Below are positions 9,892 to 19,401 of a stretch of DNA of 64,000 bases, piece by piece. The stretch lies in NCBI GenBank assembly GCA_027493445.1, contig JAOSKU010000001.1:2996822-3060821 (forward strand), in the 5' to 3' direction. Made by a program: the position numbers and the translations under genes. Numbering within the stretch: position 1 is the stretch's first letter; each line of letters opens with the position of its first letter. Origin of the DNA: Thermoleophilia bacterium (GTDB lineage: Bacteria; Actinomycetota; Thermoleophilia; RBG-16-64-13). The notes beneath the pieces are model-generated. The model ran no database searches and was not told the origin of the DNA. It saw only the letters and a program-made list of their open reading frames with translations.

Positions 9892-11229
9892 ATGGAAGAT
9901 CGGGCGGCGAAGCAACCTTCTAGTGTTTCGAGGCGACAGTTCGTGACAGGCATGGGCGCGGCTGTGGTCGGGGGTCTGGTAGTCGGCGGGGGCGCCGGTT
10001 TTGGAGCTGGCTGGGCGGCGAGCGGCCCGGATTCTGGCGGCTCGGGTGGAGAGGGGACCGCGGGTGGCACTCTCAAGATCGGTTCCAGCCTTCCCCTCAC
10101 CGGGTTTGCGGCTGCGGACGGCCTCGAACAGAAGCAGGCGGTAACCCTCGCAATCGAGGAATGGAATGCTCGCGGAGGAGTTCTCGGCCGCCAGATCGAG
10201 TATGTAGTCGAGGACGTGGCCGACATGGCTCCCGAGACGATGCTGTCAAACTTCCGCTCCCTCACTACAAAAAGCAATGTTGACGCCATCATAAACGGCT
10301 ATCTCTTGTTCAGCGGGCCGGAGTACGATGTGGTTGCCGAGTCGGGCACTCCATACATACATGTGAACACGCTAGAATCGAACCCTGAGACATACAAGTC
10401 GAATCCAGACAAATACTGGATGACGTTCATGGCAGATCCGTCGCAGAAGTGGTACGGACTTGGTTTTCCAGCGTTCATCCAAGCGATAGAAGCTGAGGGC
10501 AAATGGAAGCCGGCCAAGAAGGAAATCGCCATCATCACCGCTTCCGATCCCTATGCGACAGGCATTGCCGATAACCTTCAGGCAAGCATGCAGAAGGTCG
10601 GGTGGACGGTCTCGCTCTTCGAGAAGATCGTAGCCCCCCTTAATGAGTGGGGACCTATTCTCCAGAAGATCAGAAGTAACTCGCCGGATGTAATCTTTGT
10701 TTCTGACCTCACTCTCGGCGATATCGCCTCGTTCACCAAGCAGTTCAGCGAGAACCCCACGCCGTCGCTCTTGTACGGTCAGTACGTGCCCTCGCTCAAG
10801 GAATACATCGACCTTGCTGGGGCCGCTTCGAACGGTGTGGTTTGGTCGACCGTGCTCGGAATTGTCCCGGGAAAGCAGGCCGATGAGTATCGAGCGGCCT
10901 ACGAAAAGCGGTGGGGCGTAAAGCCTGGCGGCAGCATTGGTGGAATCTTGTATGACGAGACCAATCTGTATCTGACAGCGGTCGCTATGGCTGGAGGGCC
11001 CGAAGACCGCAAGAAGGTATGCGACATCGTGAATCGCAATTGGTATCGGGGTCTCTGTGGCGTGTATCACTTCACCGACGAGCGAACCGTCGCCCCATAT
11101 CCTGACGACACGCCTGACCCCGCCACGGGTGTATCCCACTTGTATGTGCAAATCCAAAACGGTGAGCAGAAGATCATCTACCCGAAACCCTACACGGAGT
11201 CGACATTCGAGCTTCCCGCTTGGTTCTAG
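9892..11229 (+). CDS. Tat-exported substrate-binding protein of a branched-chain/amide-type ABC transporter
   Basis: A 445-residue periplasmic-type binding protein (LivJ/UrtA/AmiC fold). ATG 9892 is preceded by AAGGGGGG. A twin-arginine signal, SRRQFVTGMGAAVVGG, spans about residues 13-45, so it is exported folded. The mature domain starts at about residue 60 with LKIGSSLPLTGFAAADGLEQ, the class's ligand-binding entry. It heads the transporter genes livG/F/H/M. A closely similar domain is fused to the regulator at 21934, so both probably bind the same ligand. The ligand is unknown; neighbours suggest an amide, ureide or hydantoin-like compound. Confidence 0.9.
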   Translation: MEDRAAKQPSSVSRRQFVTGMGAAVVGGLVVGGGAGFGAGWAASGPDSGGSGGEGTAGGTLKIGSSLPLTGFAAADGLEQKQAVTLAIEEWNARGGVLGRQIEYVVEDVADMAPETMLSNFRSLTTKSNVDAIINGYLLFSGPEYDVVAESGTPYIHVNTLESNPETYKSNPDKYWMTFMADPSQKWYGLGFPAFIQAIEAEGKWKPAKKEIAIITASDPYATGIADNLQASMQKVGWTVSLFEKIVAPLNEWGPILQKIRSNSPDVIFVSDLTLGDIASFTKQFSENPTPSLLYGQYVPSLKEYIDLAGAASNGVVWSTVLGIVPGKQADEYRAAYEKRWGVKPGGSIGGILYDETNLYLTAVAMAGGPEDRKKVCDIVNRNWYRGLCGVYHFTDERTVAPYPDDTPDPATGVSHLYVQIQNGEQKIIYPKPYTESTFELPAWF

Positions 11230-11262
11230 CTCTGTTCTGTCAACTCGACTCTACGGGGGATC

Positions 11263-12036
11263 TTGGTGCAACCGGGTACGGATCGCGTTCTTCTCGATTG
11301 CCGGGGCGTGCATAAGGACTATGGAGGTGTGCGGGCTCTCGATGGTGTGCACTTCTCGGTATCCCGCGACGAGATCGTCGGTCTCGCTGGGGCCAACGGT
11401 GCCGGCAAGAGCACGCTACTGAACGCCATTGGCGGACAGATCCGCGTCGACGGCGGGAGCATTTCCCTCTCCGGCACTCCGATCGAACGGGTCGGAGCGC
11501 ACAAGGTGTGCCATCTGGGCGTGGCGCGGACCTTCCAAGATACCCGGGTGTACCCATCTGCAACTGTGCTGGAGAACGTCGCTCTGGCTGTTGCGTACGC
11601 GGAGGGTAGCCGGGCGGGCCGGTGGCTGTTCGGATCGCGGCGATTGACGACGGCTATGCAACAGCTGCGTCGCCTCGCCCTGGATGGCCGGGCGCAGCAG
11701 CTCGCCGGCCGACTCTCCGTGTATGAGAAGAAGCGGCTCATGCTGGCCTGTGCGCTGGCCACACGGCCTCGGCTCCTCCTGCTCGACGAGCCGGCCGGCG
11801 GCCTCTCGCCGGAGGAAGTGCTCGAGACCGTAGAGGTGTGCCGGTCTGTCAGGCGGGAGGGCACGGCAATCGTGGTCGTCGAGCACATCATGAGCTTCCT
11901 CAGCGCTCTGGCCGACAGGGTGGTCATCTTGCATGAGGGCAAGACCCTGTTCGAGGGGTCACCCGCACAAGTCTCGCATGAGCCACGAGTGCGGGCGGCC
12001 TGGTTGGGCGAAAGAGTAGGGAGCGGCCGGCGATGA
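11263..12036 (+). CDS. ABC transporter ATP-binding protein, LivG type
   Basis: About 257 residues. Walker A is GANGAGKST and Walker B is RLLLLDEPAGGLSPEE, with the LivG-type insert around GVARTFQDTRVYPSATVLENV. The ABC signature is degenerate: LSVYEKKRLMLA instead of the usual LSGGQ/LSYGQQ pattern. TTG 11263 or GTG 11266 can start it behind GGGGGA. Its stop overlaps the next gene (ATGA). It energises uptake together with the LivF-like partner. Confidence 0.9.
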   Translation: MVQPGTDRVLLDCRGVHKDYGGVRALDGVHFSVSRDEIVGLAGANGAGKSTLLNAIGGQIRVDGGSISLSGTPIERVGAHKVCHLGVARTFQDTRVYPSATVLENVALAVAYAEGSRAGRWLFGSRRLTTAMQQLRRLALDGRAQQLAGRLSVYEKKRLMLACALATRPRLLLLDEPAGGLSPEEVLETVEVCRSVRREGTAIVVVEHIMSFLSALADRVVILHEGKTLFEGSPAQVSHEPRVRAAWLGERVGSGRR

Positions 12037-12770
12037 ATGTGCTGGAAGTGTCCGACCTTAGCTGCGGCTATGGGGCTACCGAAGTGGTGTCCGGAGTCAG
12101 TTTCTCCGTTGGTGCGGGCGAATGCCTGGGGGTCATTGGGCCGAACGGCCACGGCAAGACGACCATCCTGCGGGCCATCTCCGGCTTGGTTCCTCCTTGG
12201 GGCGGCTCTATCCGGCTTCAAGGCAGGGAATTGCGCAAGTGCTCGCCGCACAGCATAGCTCGCTTCGGCCTGGCGCATGTCCCTCAGGGGGACATGATCT
12301 TCCCTGACTTGTCGGTTGAAGACAATCTCAATGCCGCCCTCTATGGTGCGGGGAAATGGAGGGACCGCCGGCGCGTCATCGATGAGGTCTGCGGTGTGTT
12401 TCCACGTCTGAAGGAGCGTCGCGGGCAGCTCTCCATGACGCTCAGCGGCGGGGAGAAGCGCATGCTGGCTCTGGGGCGAGGCCTCGTGCTCGATGCCCAG
12501 CTGCTCATGATCGACGAGCCGTCCCTGGGGCTGGCGCCGCGGGTGATCGCGGAAGTCTATGAGCGCATTTGTCACATGCGGGAGCGGGGCCTGTCGATGA
12601 TCATCGTGGACGAGAGTCCGGCGCGCCTGGAAGGCGTAGCCGACCGCCTTTGCCTTATCGACGCGGGGCGGGTGATCGAGGTCGGACCCACCGCGGACAT
12701 GCTGGAGCACGAGAAGGTACTGGAGACCTACTTGGGCTTCTCGGTCGACGAAGAGGGGACTAGCCCATGA
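12033..12770 (+). CDS. ABC transporter ATP-binding protein, LivF type
   Basis: A 245-residue ATPase with Walker A GPNGHGKTT, intact signature LSGGEKRMLALGR and Walker B LLMIDEPSLGLAP, plus the LivF-type VPQGDMIFPDLSVEDN. It overlaps the LivG-like gene by four bases at the start and the permease gene by four at the end, so it is translationally coupled. It pairs with the LivG-like subunit, whose signature is degenerate. Confidence 0.92.
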   Translation: MNVLEVSDLSCGYGATEVVSGVSFSVGAGECLGVIGPNGHGKTTILRAISGLVPPWGGSIRLQGRELRKCSPHSIARFGLAHVPQGDMIFPDLSVEDNLNAALYGAGKWRDRRRVIDEVCGVFPRLKERRGQLSMTLSGGEKRMLALGRGLVLDAQLLMIDEPSLGLAPRVIAEVYERICHMRERGLSMIIVDESPARLEGVADRLCLIDAGRVIEVGPTADMLEHEKVLETYLGFSVDEEGTSP

Positions 12771-13651
12771 GAAGCGACATGGTGCAAGTGCTGTACACGG
12801 CGGTCGTGTTGGGGTCGACCTACGCGCTGATGGCGTCCGGTTTGACGTTGATATGGGGAGGACTGCGGTTTCTCAATCTCGCGTACGGCGCGGTCTTCTC
12901 GGTGGGAGCGTTCGCCGCCTACTGGGCTGTGTCGACTTGGGGACTGCCCGCAGTCGCTGCTCTTCCCGTGGGGTTCGCCACCTCGGCCGTTCTCGGTGCC
13001 ATCGTCCATGTTGGCGTTTTCCGGCCACTGCTCAAGAGACCTGACGGACAGACGTCTACTTTGGTGGCGGGTTTGGGAGTGGCCCTCTTCTTGCAGGCGG
13101 CTCTCGTTATCCAGTTCTCACCCCGAGACCGCTCACTACCGGCTTTGGTGGAGGGCAGCGTCCATTTGCCCGGGGGAGTCGTTGCGAGTGCGTCGGCCGC
13201 CCTCGTTGTTGGGGCCGCCGTGATCACCCTGACCATCTTGGGCACGTTCTTGACTCGCTCCCGGTACGGAGTCGGGATTCGCGCCCTGGCCAATCATAGG
13301 GATGGCGCCGAACTCCTCGGTATCAACACTGGGCGACTCGTCCTCCTGGTCATGGTCCTCGGCAGTGGTCTCGCGGGGTTGGCGGGAGTTCTCCTCAGCT
13401 CGTTCTACTTCGTTTCCATCGGGGCCGGCTTCACTGCGCTTGTGAAAGGTCTGATCGTCACGATAACGGGTGGCCTCGGCAATCTTCGGGGCACGTTGAT
13501 TGCCGCCTATCTGGTCGGCTTGGTCGAATCGAGCGTGTCTCTGTGGCTCGGAGCGCGCTGGTCGTTGCCATTGCTTTTCGCCGCCGTGTTGATCCTGCTC
13601 GTCGCCCGTCCTCAGGGCATCGCAGGCCGTATCTCCTTCGAGGGGCGGTAG
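12767..13651 (+). CDS. ABC transporter permease, LivH type
   Basis: A 294-residue inner-membrane permease with about eight hydrophobic helices. It starts within the ATGA overlap. The opening YTAVVLGSTYALMASGLTLIWGGLRFLNLAYG is the LivH family signature region, and GLIVTITGGLGNLRGTLIAA is the conserved late loop. It forms the translocation path with the LivM-like subunit that starts two bases later. Confidence 0.92.
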   Translation: MRSDMVQVLYTAVVLGSTYALMASGLTLIWGGLRFLNLAYGAVFSVGAFAAYWAVSTWGLPAVAALPVGFATSAVLGAIVHVGVFRPLLKRPDGQTSTLVAGLGVALFLQAALVIQFSPRDRSLPALVEGSVHLPGGVVASASAALVVGAAVITLTILGTFLTRSRYGVGIRALANHRDGAELLGINTGRLVLLVMVLGSGLAGLAGVLLSSFYFVSIGAGFTALVKGLIVTITGGLGNLRGTLIAAYLVGLVESSVSLWLGARWSLPLLFAAVLILLVARPQGIAGRISFEGR

Positions 13652-13652
13652 C

Positions 13653-14954
13653 ATGGAGCATCGACAGCCGCACGTCGCCGAGACCGGAGACCTTGGGCCG
13701 ACCAGCGAGGGGCACATCGCACCCGCCAGGAGCGATCTCCCTCTCGATCGGCCCGCACCGATTCGTCTACGGCCTCGCCCCTACTTCAGTACAGCCGTGC
13801 TTGCGGTCGCGACGGTGCTCATGCTCCTCCTTCCCTATGTCTCCGGACCCTATCTCGTGGGCTTGGTGACCTTGGTGCTCGTGTTCTCCATCGTGAACAT
13901 CGCCTGGAATCTGCTCTTGGGCTATGGAGGAGTCTTCTCCTTTGGGCAGCTCGGCTTTTTCGCCGTGGGTGGGTACACGGCGGCCAACCTCGACCTGCAC
14001 ACGGCTCTGCCTTTGTGGGTTTCCATTCCCGCCGCGGCCGCCGTCGGCGGGTTGGTCGGGTTGGCCATCGGGATACCTTCACTACGGCTGTACGGCCCCT
14101 ACATGGTGCTCTTCACGCTTGCCTTTCAGCTCAGTCTCTCCGCTTTGGTCACTACAGACTCGAGCCGGTTGACGGGCGGGGCCGGCGGCCTTGGTAGCCT
14201 CCAATCGATCGAGTTCTGGGGTCTCGACCGGCAGCAGGCCACCCTCTACGTGGGGGTCCTGCTCTTTCTGCTCACATACGGTGGGGTCGCGTTCTTGCTG
14301 CGCTCGCCACTGGGACTAGCCTTGCAGGCCGTGCGCGACAGCCGGGAGGCCGCCGAGGCTCGCGGAGTCAACCTGTTCCGGCACCGGGTTGCGCTGTTCA
14401 CGATCTCCGCTTTCCTCACGGCTCTTTCCGGAGCTTTCTACGCACACTATGTGGGGGTGATCGTTCCCACCGTACTAGGACTCGGTCTGCTCCTCAGTCT
14501 GCTGGCCATGCTCGTGCTCGGAGGTATCGGCACACAGGCCGGCCCGGTCGTGGGCACGTTGGTTCTGGTCTATCTCAACGACCGACTCTCTTCGACAGAG
14601 GAGTATCGCCAGGCGATCTGGGGTGCACTCATCGTTGTTGTCGCGCTGCTGCTCCCCGGCGGGTTAGTGGGCACAGCCAGCGGACTGTTCGGCCGGGCGC
14701 GCTCCTTCGTCGAGGAGTGGATGCAGGAAGGCTCTCCGCCAACAGGTGCCGGGGCGGGGGATGCGGAGAAGGAAACGAGTGCTGAAGGTCTGCCACCCGA
14801 ATCCGCGGCTGTCGACCTGGCGAGCGCGGACAGCTCGCAAGAAGGGGCGCAGAGAGATGCGCGAGCCGATTGCGCGGGAATGGGTGGGCCAACTGGCGAT
14901 CAGGGCGGAGGGTCCGGCCGAGGAATTCTCGACTCGAGTATGTCAAACCACTAA
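13653..14954 (+). CDS. ABC transporter permease, LivM type, with long C-terminal tail
   Basis: A 433-residue permease. The membrane core is LivM-like: NIAWNLLLGYGGVFSFGQ near residue 80, the AVRDSREAAEARGVN loop and the GGIGTQAGPVVG loop. N-terminal (about 45 residues) and C-terminal (about 75 residues after RARSFVEEW) extensions are hydrophilic and low in complexity, and unusual for LivM. The ORF runs almost to the start of the hyuA-like gene (18 bases apart). The tail could be cytoplasmic or partly spurious, but no alternative stop is present. Confidence 0.9.
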   Translation: MEHRQPHVAETGDLGPTSEGHIAPARSDLPLDRPAPIRLRPRPYFSTAVLAVATVLMLLLPYVSGPYLVGLVTLVLVFSIVNIAWNLLLGYGGVFSFGQLGFFAVGGYTAANLDLHTALPLWVSIPAAAAVGGLVGLAIGIPSLRLYGPYMVLFTLAFQLSLSALVTTDSSRLTGGAGGLGSLQSIEFWGLDRQQATLYVGVLLFLLTYGGVAFLLRSPLGLALQAVRDSREAAEARGVNLFRHRVALFTISAFLTALSGAFYAHYVGVIVPTVLGLGLLLSLLAMLVLGGIGTQAGPVVGTLVLVYLNDRLSSTEEYRQAIWGALIVVVALLLPGGLVGTASGLFGRARSFVEEWMQEGSPPTGAGAGDAEKETSAEGLPPESAAVDLASADSSQEGAQRDARADCAGMGGPTGDQGGGSGRGILDSSMSNH

Positions 14955-14971
14955 CGATGGAGGGAAGAGCA

Positions 14972-17020
14972 ATGCTTCGTGTTGGAATCGACGTTGGCGG
15001 GACGTTCACAGATCTATTCGCCTGGGATCCAGGTGCCAAGACAGGTCGTACCGCAAAGGTGCTCACCACTAGGCAGAACCTCGCGGAAGGCGTGTTGAAC
15101 GCCCTGGTTCAGGCCGAGATCGACCCCGCCGATATCGGCGTCTTCGTGCATGGAAGCACGACTGCGACCAATGCACTGATCGAGCGCAGCTACCCGGAAC
15201 CGGCGCTCATAACGACAGAGGGCTTTCGGGACACGATCGAGATAGGGAGACAGCGCAGAGCGCACCTCTATGACCCGTACCAGCATAAGCCCGCGCCATT
15301 GATCCGTCGTCGTAACCGTTACACGGTGGCCGAGCGCATTCGAGCAGATGGTTCGGTCCGGATCGAGCTCGATGAGGGCCGCGTCCGAGAGATCGCTGCC
15401 CGTATCCGCGACAAAGGCAACCGAAGCGTGGCCGTGGCCTTCATAAACAGCTACGCGAATCCGCTGCACGAGCAACGCGTCCGGGACATTCTGCAACACG
15501 AGACCCCGGGCGTGAAAGTCGCCTTGTCGTCCGATGTCTCGAAGTTCCGAGAGCTGGGGCGCTTCGTCACTGCCGCCGTGCGGGCAGCTCTCCTGCCCGT
15601 GATGGGGGACTATCTCGAGCAGCTGGAGGGAGACCTCGAAACGCGAGGTTTTCGGGGCGTGTTCTACGTCATCAAGTCGAACGGTGGCGTCATGAGAGCC
15701 GCTGCCGCGAAAGAGCGACCAGAGGAGTTGATCGAATCGGGGCCTGCGGGAGGAGTGGCTGCGGCGCAGCACGTCGCCGATCAGATTCGTGAGCCAGAGC
15801 TCGTTTCCACCGACATGGGGGGCACGAGCTTTGATGTGTGTCTCATCGAGGGTGGCAGGGGGCTGGTGAGCGACAGCTACCAGCTCGAGTGGGACATGCC
15901 CATAATCGTCCCGATGCTGGACATTCGCAGCATTGGGTCAGGCGGGGGCAGTATTGCGTGGATCGATGAGGGAGGTTCCCTTCGCGTGGGGCCCCGAAGC
16001 GCCGGCTCGTCGCCCGGTCCAGCCTGCTATGGACGTGGCGGCACCGAGGCGACGATCACAGACGCGAATCTCCTGCTCGGACGTCTGGACCCGACGCTTG
16101 GCGGCAAGTTCCAGCTTGACCGGGAGGCCGCGGAGCGGGCGGTAGGAGTCTTGGCAGACCGTCTCGGTATGGATCTGCTGCGGTGCGCAGAAGGCATCGT
16201 GGAGATCTGTGCGGAGAACATGGCGTCGGCCATCAAGATGGTCTCCATCGACCGTGGACGGGATCCCCGCGACTTCTCCATGGTGAGCTTCGGGGGCGCC
16301 GGCGCCATGCACGCATGGGCCATCGCCCCGTCGGTGGGCATCGACAAGGTCATCGTGCCCCCGTTCGCGGGGGTGGCATCGGCCTTCGGGGCCACCGTCA
16401 TGGACGTGCGGCACGACATCGAAGCTACGTACTACATGGCGTGCGACACGGCTGACTTGGCCGAGCTCAACGCAAAGTACAAGGAACTTGAGGATTCCAG
16501 CCTAGCCCTGCTCGAGGGCGAAGGCTTCAGTCGCGATCAAGTAGGGATCATCCGGACTGCGGGCATGAGATATGTGGGTCAGTCGTACGAAGTGGACACT
16601 CCCATCCCACTTGGGACGATAGGCCAGGACGCCCTACGCGATATCGTCGCCAACTTCCACGTGGTCCACCGCCAGGAGCACGGGGTGGCCTCCGACATCT
16701 TCGGCGTGGCCTTCGTGAACCTACGCGTGACTGCGGTAGGCAAGGTGGAAAAGCCAGGCTTCGAGACTCTCAAGCTGTCCAGTGGTGTCGGGGGGACGGA
16801 CGGGGGCTCGGCGGGCAAAGGCAACCGGGACGTCTACTTCGATGGTCGGTTCGTGTCCGCGTCGATCCTCCGAGGGGACAGACTGGAGCCCGGGTACGTG
16901 GTCAAAGGTCCGAGCATCATAGAGTATGCCGACGCGGAGATCGTCGTGCCGCCTCTTATGACCGCTGAGACCGATGACTACGGAAACGTCGTGATCACTG
17001 GCAACCACAGCCGCAGCTAA
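14972..17020 (+). CDS. Hydantoinase/oxoprolinase family protein, A subunit
   Basis: A 682-residue ATP-dependent HyuA-type subunit. ATG 14972 lies eight bases after GGAGG. The N-terminal phosphate-binding motif is VGIDVGGTFTDLFAWDPGA. Further family motifs are STTATNALIER, ESGPAGGVAAAQ, STDMGGTSFDV and the glycine-rich GSGGGSIAWIDEGG. The family, acting with a B subunit, opens cyclic amides (N-methylhydantoin, oxoproline) using ATP; related acetone carboxylases add a third subunit, which is absent here. It follows the uptake genes directly. The exact substrate is unknown. Confidence 0.9.
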   Translation: MLRVGIDVGGTFTDLFAWDPGAKTGRTAKVLTTRQNLAEGVLNALVQAEIDPADIGVFVHGSTTATNALIERSYPEPALITTEGFRDTIEIGRQRRAHLYDPYQHKPAPLIRRRNRYTVAERIRADGSVRIELDEGRVREIAARIRDKGNRSVAVAFINSYANPLHEQRVRDILQHETPGVKVALSSDVSKFRELGRFVTAAVRAALLPVMGDYLEQLEGDLETRGFRGVFYVIKSNGGVMRAAAAKERPEELIESGPAGGVAAAQHVADQIREPELVSTDMGGTSFDVCLIEGGRGLVSDSYQLEWDMPIIVPMLDIRSIGSGGGSIAWIDEGGSLRVGPRSAGSSPGPACYGRGGTEATITDANLLLGRLDPTLGGKFQLDREAAERAVGVLADRLGMDLLRCAEGIVEICAENMASAIKMVSIDRGRDPRDFSMVSFGGAGAMHAWAIAPSVGIDKVIVPPFAGVASAFGATVMDVRHDIEATYYMACDTADLAELNAKYKELEDSSLALLEGEGFSRDQVGIIRTAGMRYVGQSYEVDTPIPLGTIGQDALRDIVANFHVVHRQEHGVASDIFGVAFVNLRVTAVGKVEKPGFETLKLSSGVGGTDGGSAGKGNRDVYFDGRFVSASILRGDRLEPGYVVKGPSIIEYADAEIVVPPLMTAETDDYGNVVITGNHSRS

Positions 17021-17085
17021 CGATGTAGGCATCGCTCATAACAGCTCGCGCACCCCGCTAGCCACTCGAACACCGGAGGTCGAAG

Positions 17086-18861
17086 ATGTCAGTCGAAACA
17101 ACGAAACTTGATCCCATAACCTTTGAGGTTATGCGAAGCTCCTTTGAATACACCTGCGAGAGGATGAGTAACGTTCTCCAGCGGGCATCATTCTCTCCGA
17201 TCATATATGACATGGTTGACTATTCGAATGGCATATTCGATTCCAATATTCAACTCTTGGGTCAGACCGCGAATTGCCCTGTCCACCTTGCCGCTATGCA
17301 TTTCAGCGCACAAGCCTGTGTTGCGAAGTATGGGGTTCTTGCGCCCGGTGATGTGGTGGTTCTCAATGATCCCTACCAGGGAGGAACTCATACTCCCGAC
17401 GTCACGATGACTTCTCCTATCTACTTCGGCGATGAGCTGCTCGGCTATGGCGTGAGTCGCGCTCACTGGACCGACGTAGGCGGTGGCGGCGCGGGCGGGC
17501 AGGCGTTTGGGACGCATATTGCCGCCGAGGGCCTTCGCCTTCCGCCGGTGAAGCTTGCCGAAGGAGGGAAGCTGAACGACGATCTTGTCGCCATCATCAG
17601 GAATGCCACGCGCGTGCCCCAGTACGTGGACGGAGACATCCAGGCGCAGCTCGGGGCGTTGCGAGCGGCCGAGATGGAGCTCACGCGACTGGCCAAGAAG
17701 TATGGTGTTCACGCGCTTCGCGAGGGAATGCGTGAGGTGATCGACTACACGGAACGCATGACCCGAGCAGCTATTGAACGCATCCCCGATGGGACGTACG
17801 AAGCCGACGACTACGCCGATACGGACGGGTTCCAACCAGACCCCATACGCCTGCACGTGAAGCTCACTGTGAAGGGCGACGAGCTCAACGTCGATTTTGA
17901 AGGCACGGACCCAGCCTCTCTCGGCTCGATCAACTCACCCATGGCCAACACGGTGTCTGCCGTCTACTACTCGCTGAAGTTCTTCCTCAATCCAGATGCC
18001 CCGGCCAACGCGGGTTTGTATCGGCCGATCACTATCGACATCCCCGAGAAGACCTGGCTCAATCCCGTGTGGCCTTCACCCACCATCGGTTGCACGACGT
18101 TGGCCTCGTCCAAGATCTGTGCGGCCATCTGGCAGGCTTTGGCCAAGGCGATTCCCGAACGGATAGTCGCTCCGACGTTCAGCGAATGCAACTGGTTTGT
18201 CGCCTCGGTGGCGGATTCGACGGGGGACCTGTATGTGTTCTCGGACCTCCCGGCCGGCGGTTGGGGTGGCACTCCTTACGGTGACGGCATGAATGTGACC
18301 ATGGACCCCCTCGGCAATTGCATGAATCTGCCTGCGGAAAACGCTGAGATGCTCTTCCCCGTGGAATACGACTCCGTCGAGATGCGGACGGACTCGGGAG
18401 GACCAGGCAAGTACCGCGGCGGCGTCGGCATGGAGTTCCAGGTCCGATTCGGTGGTCGCGGAGAGCTCAACATGGAATGCTCTCGCACTCGGGCAGGATC
18501 GCCTGGGGTGAACGGCGGGCATGCCAGCCCGCCTCAGCGGCAGTCCCGAATCGCATTGGACGGCAGCCGGCACACCATTGGGGGCCTCACGCCCGAGGGC
18601 GAGTTCCTCAGCTGCCTGCTTGCCGGCAGCCCTTTCACCGCCGGGGAGGCGTTCCTATTCGAGAGCACTGGCGGCGGTGGTTGGGGCGATCCCTTGGAGC
18701 GTGATCCAGCTGCGGTCTTGGATGACGTGCTGGACGAATACGTCTCACCTGAAGCCGCCCATGACGTCTACGGGGTCGTTCTGGATCTCGGGGCCGAGAG
18801 TGTGAATGAAGAGGCCACGCGTTCTCGGCGGGAAGAGATCCGGGCGTCGCGGACCTCGTAG
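17086..18861 (+). CDS. Hydantoinase/oxoprolinase family protein, B subunit
   Basis: A 591-residue HyuB-type subunit. It begins KLDPITFEVMRSSFEYTCERM and carries the family blocks VVLNDPYQGGTHTPD, DLPAGGWGGTPYGDG, DSGGPGKYRGGVGM and STGGGGWGDPLERDP. HyuB forms the partner of HyuA (65 bases upstream); both are needed for ATP-dependent ring opening. Together with the transporter, this points to catabolism of a cyclic amide or ureide. Confidence 0.9.
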   Translation: MSVETTKLDPITFEVMRSSFEYTCERMSNVLQRASFSPIIYDMVDYSNGIFDSNIQLLGQTANCPVHLAAMHFSAQACVAKYGVLAPGDVVVLNDPYQGGTHTPDVTMTSPIYFGDELLGYGVSRAHWTDVGGGGAGGQAFGTHIAAEGLRLPPVKLAEGGKLNDDLVAIIRNATRVPQYVDGDIQAQLGALRAAEMELTRLAKKYGVHALREGMREVIDYTERMTRAAIERIPDGTYEADDYADTDGFQPDPIRLHVKLTVKGDELNVDFEGTDPASLGSINSPMANTVSAVYYSLKFFLNPDAPANAGLYRPITIDIPEKTWLNPVWPSPTIGCTTLASSKICAAIWQALAKAIPERIVAPTFSECNWFVASVADSTGDLYVFSDLPAGGWGGTPYGDGMNVTMDPLGNCMNLPAENAEMLFPVEYDSVEMRTDSGGPGKYRGGVGMEFQVRFGGRGELNMECSRTRAGSPGVNGGHASPPQRQSRIALDGSRHTIGGLTPEGEFLSCLLAGSPFTAGEAFLFESTGGGGWGDPLERDPAAVLDDVLDEYVSPEAAHDVYGVVLDLGAESVNEEATRSRREEIRASRTS

Positions 18862-18929
18862 AGAGCGCCAGTCGATCGACGATGCGGGGCGAACCAACCC
18901 TTCGGGATTGATTGCTGCGTACCTGACCA

Positions 18930-19340
18930 ATGTGGCTGTTCTATACATTGTGCACCGTGCTCATGTGGGCTGCGTGGGCGACCCTTGGGAAGGTCGCTCT
19001 GCGCGGCGCAAGTTGGGCGCAATTGAGCCTGCTGTTCGGGCTCGCCACTGTCGCAATCGCGGTTGGGCTGTTGGCGGCCGGGGCCCACAGAGGTACCTGG
19101 TCGCTGGCAAGCCTGCCCGTGGCGGCTATCACCGGTACTCTCGGGGCGGCTGGCGTGTTTACGTTCTACATGGCCCTGGACAGAGCGGATGCAAGCAGGG
19201 TGGCGCCGATTGTGGGCATTTACCCCGCAGTGGTTGCGCTGACGTCTGCGGCGTTTCTTGGCGAGAAGCTCAGCCGCACCCAGATGCTCGGGGTTGCGCT
19301 GGCTCTTGTCGGTATCGCCCTTGTTGGTCGAGGTCGGTAG
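18930..19340 (+). CDS. Small EamA/DMT-type membrane protein
   Basis: 136 residues with four to five hydrophobic helices and a single EamA repeat, ending EKLSRTQMLGVALALVGIALVGRGR as in drug/metabolite transporters. Single-repeat EamA proteins usually dimerise. It lies between hyuB and the molybdoenzyme on the same strand and may export a product or import a substrate of this pathway. Confidence 0.75.
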   Translation: MWLFYTLCTVLMWAAWATLGKVALRGASWAQLSLLFGLATVAIAVGLLAAGAHRGTWSLASLPVAAITGTLGAAGVFTFYMALDRADASRVAPIVGIYPAVVALTSAAFLGEKLSRTQMLGVALALVGIALVGRGR

Positions 19341-19401
19341 CCTTGGCCTCTCGCCATGGACGCCGGCCGGCTCTTGAGATCGACTCGGGAGAGACGAGCG
19401 G

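Noticed and set aside
14870-14971. Upstream extension of the HyuA-like protein
   Set aside because: The extra residues overlap the permease tail and do not match the family; ATG 14972 has a proper ribosome-binding site and starts at the conserved VGIDVGGTFTD.
14972-18861. HyuA/HyuB as acetone carboxylase
   Set aside because: The small third (gamma) subunit gene is absent and the adjacent transporter and PucR-type regulator fit cyclic-amide use better.
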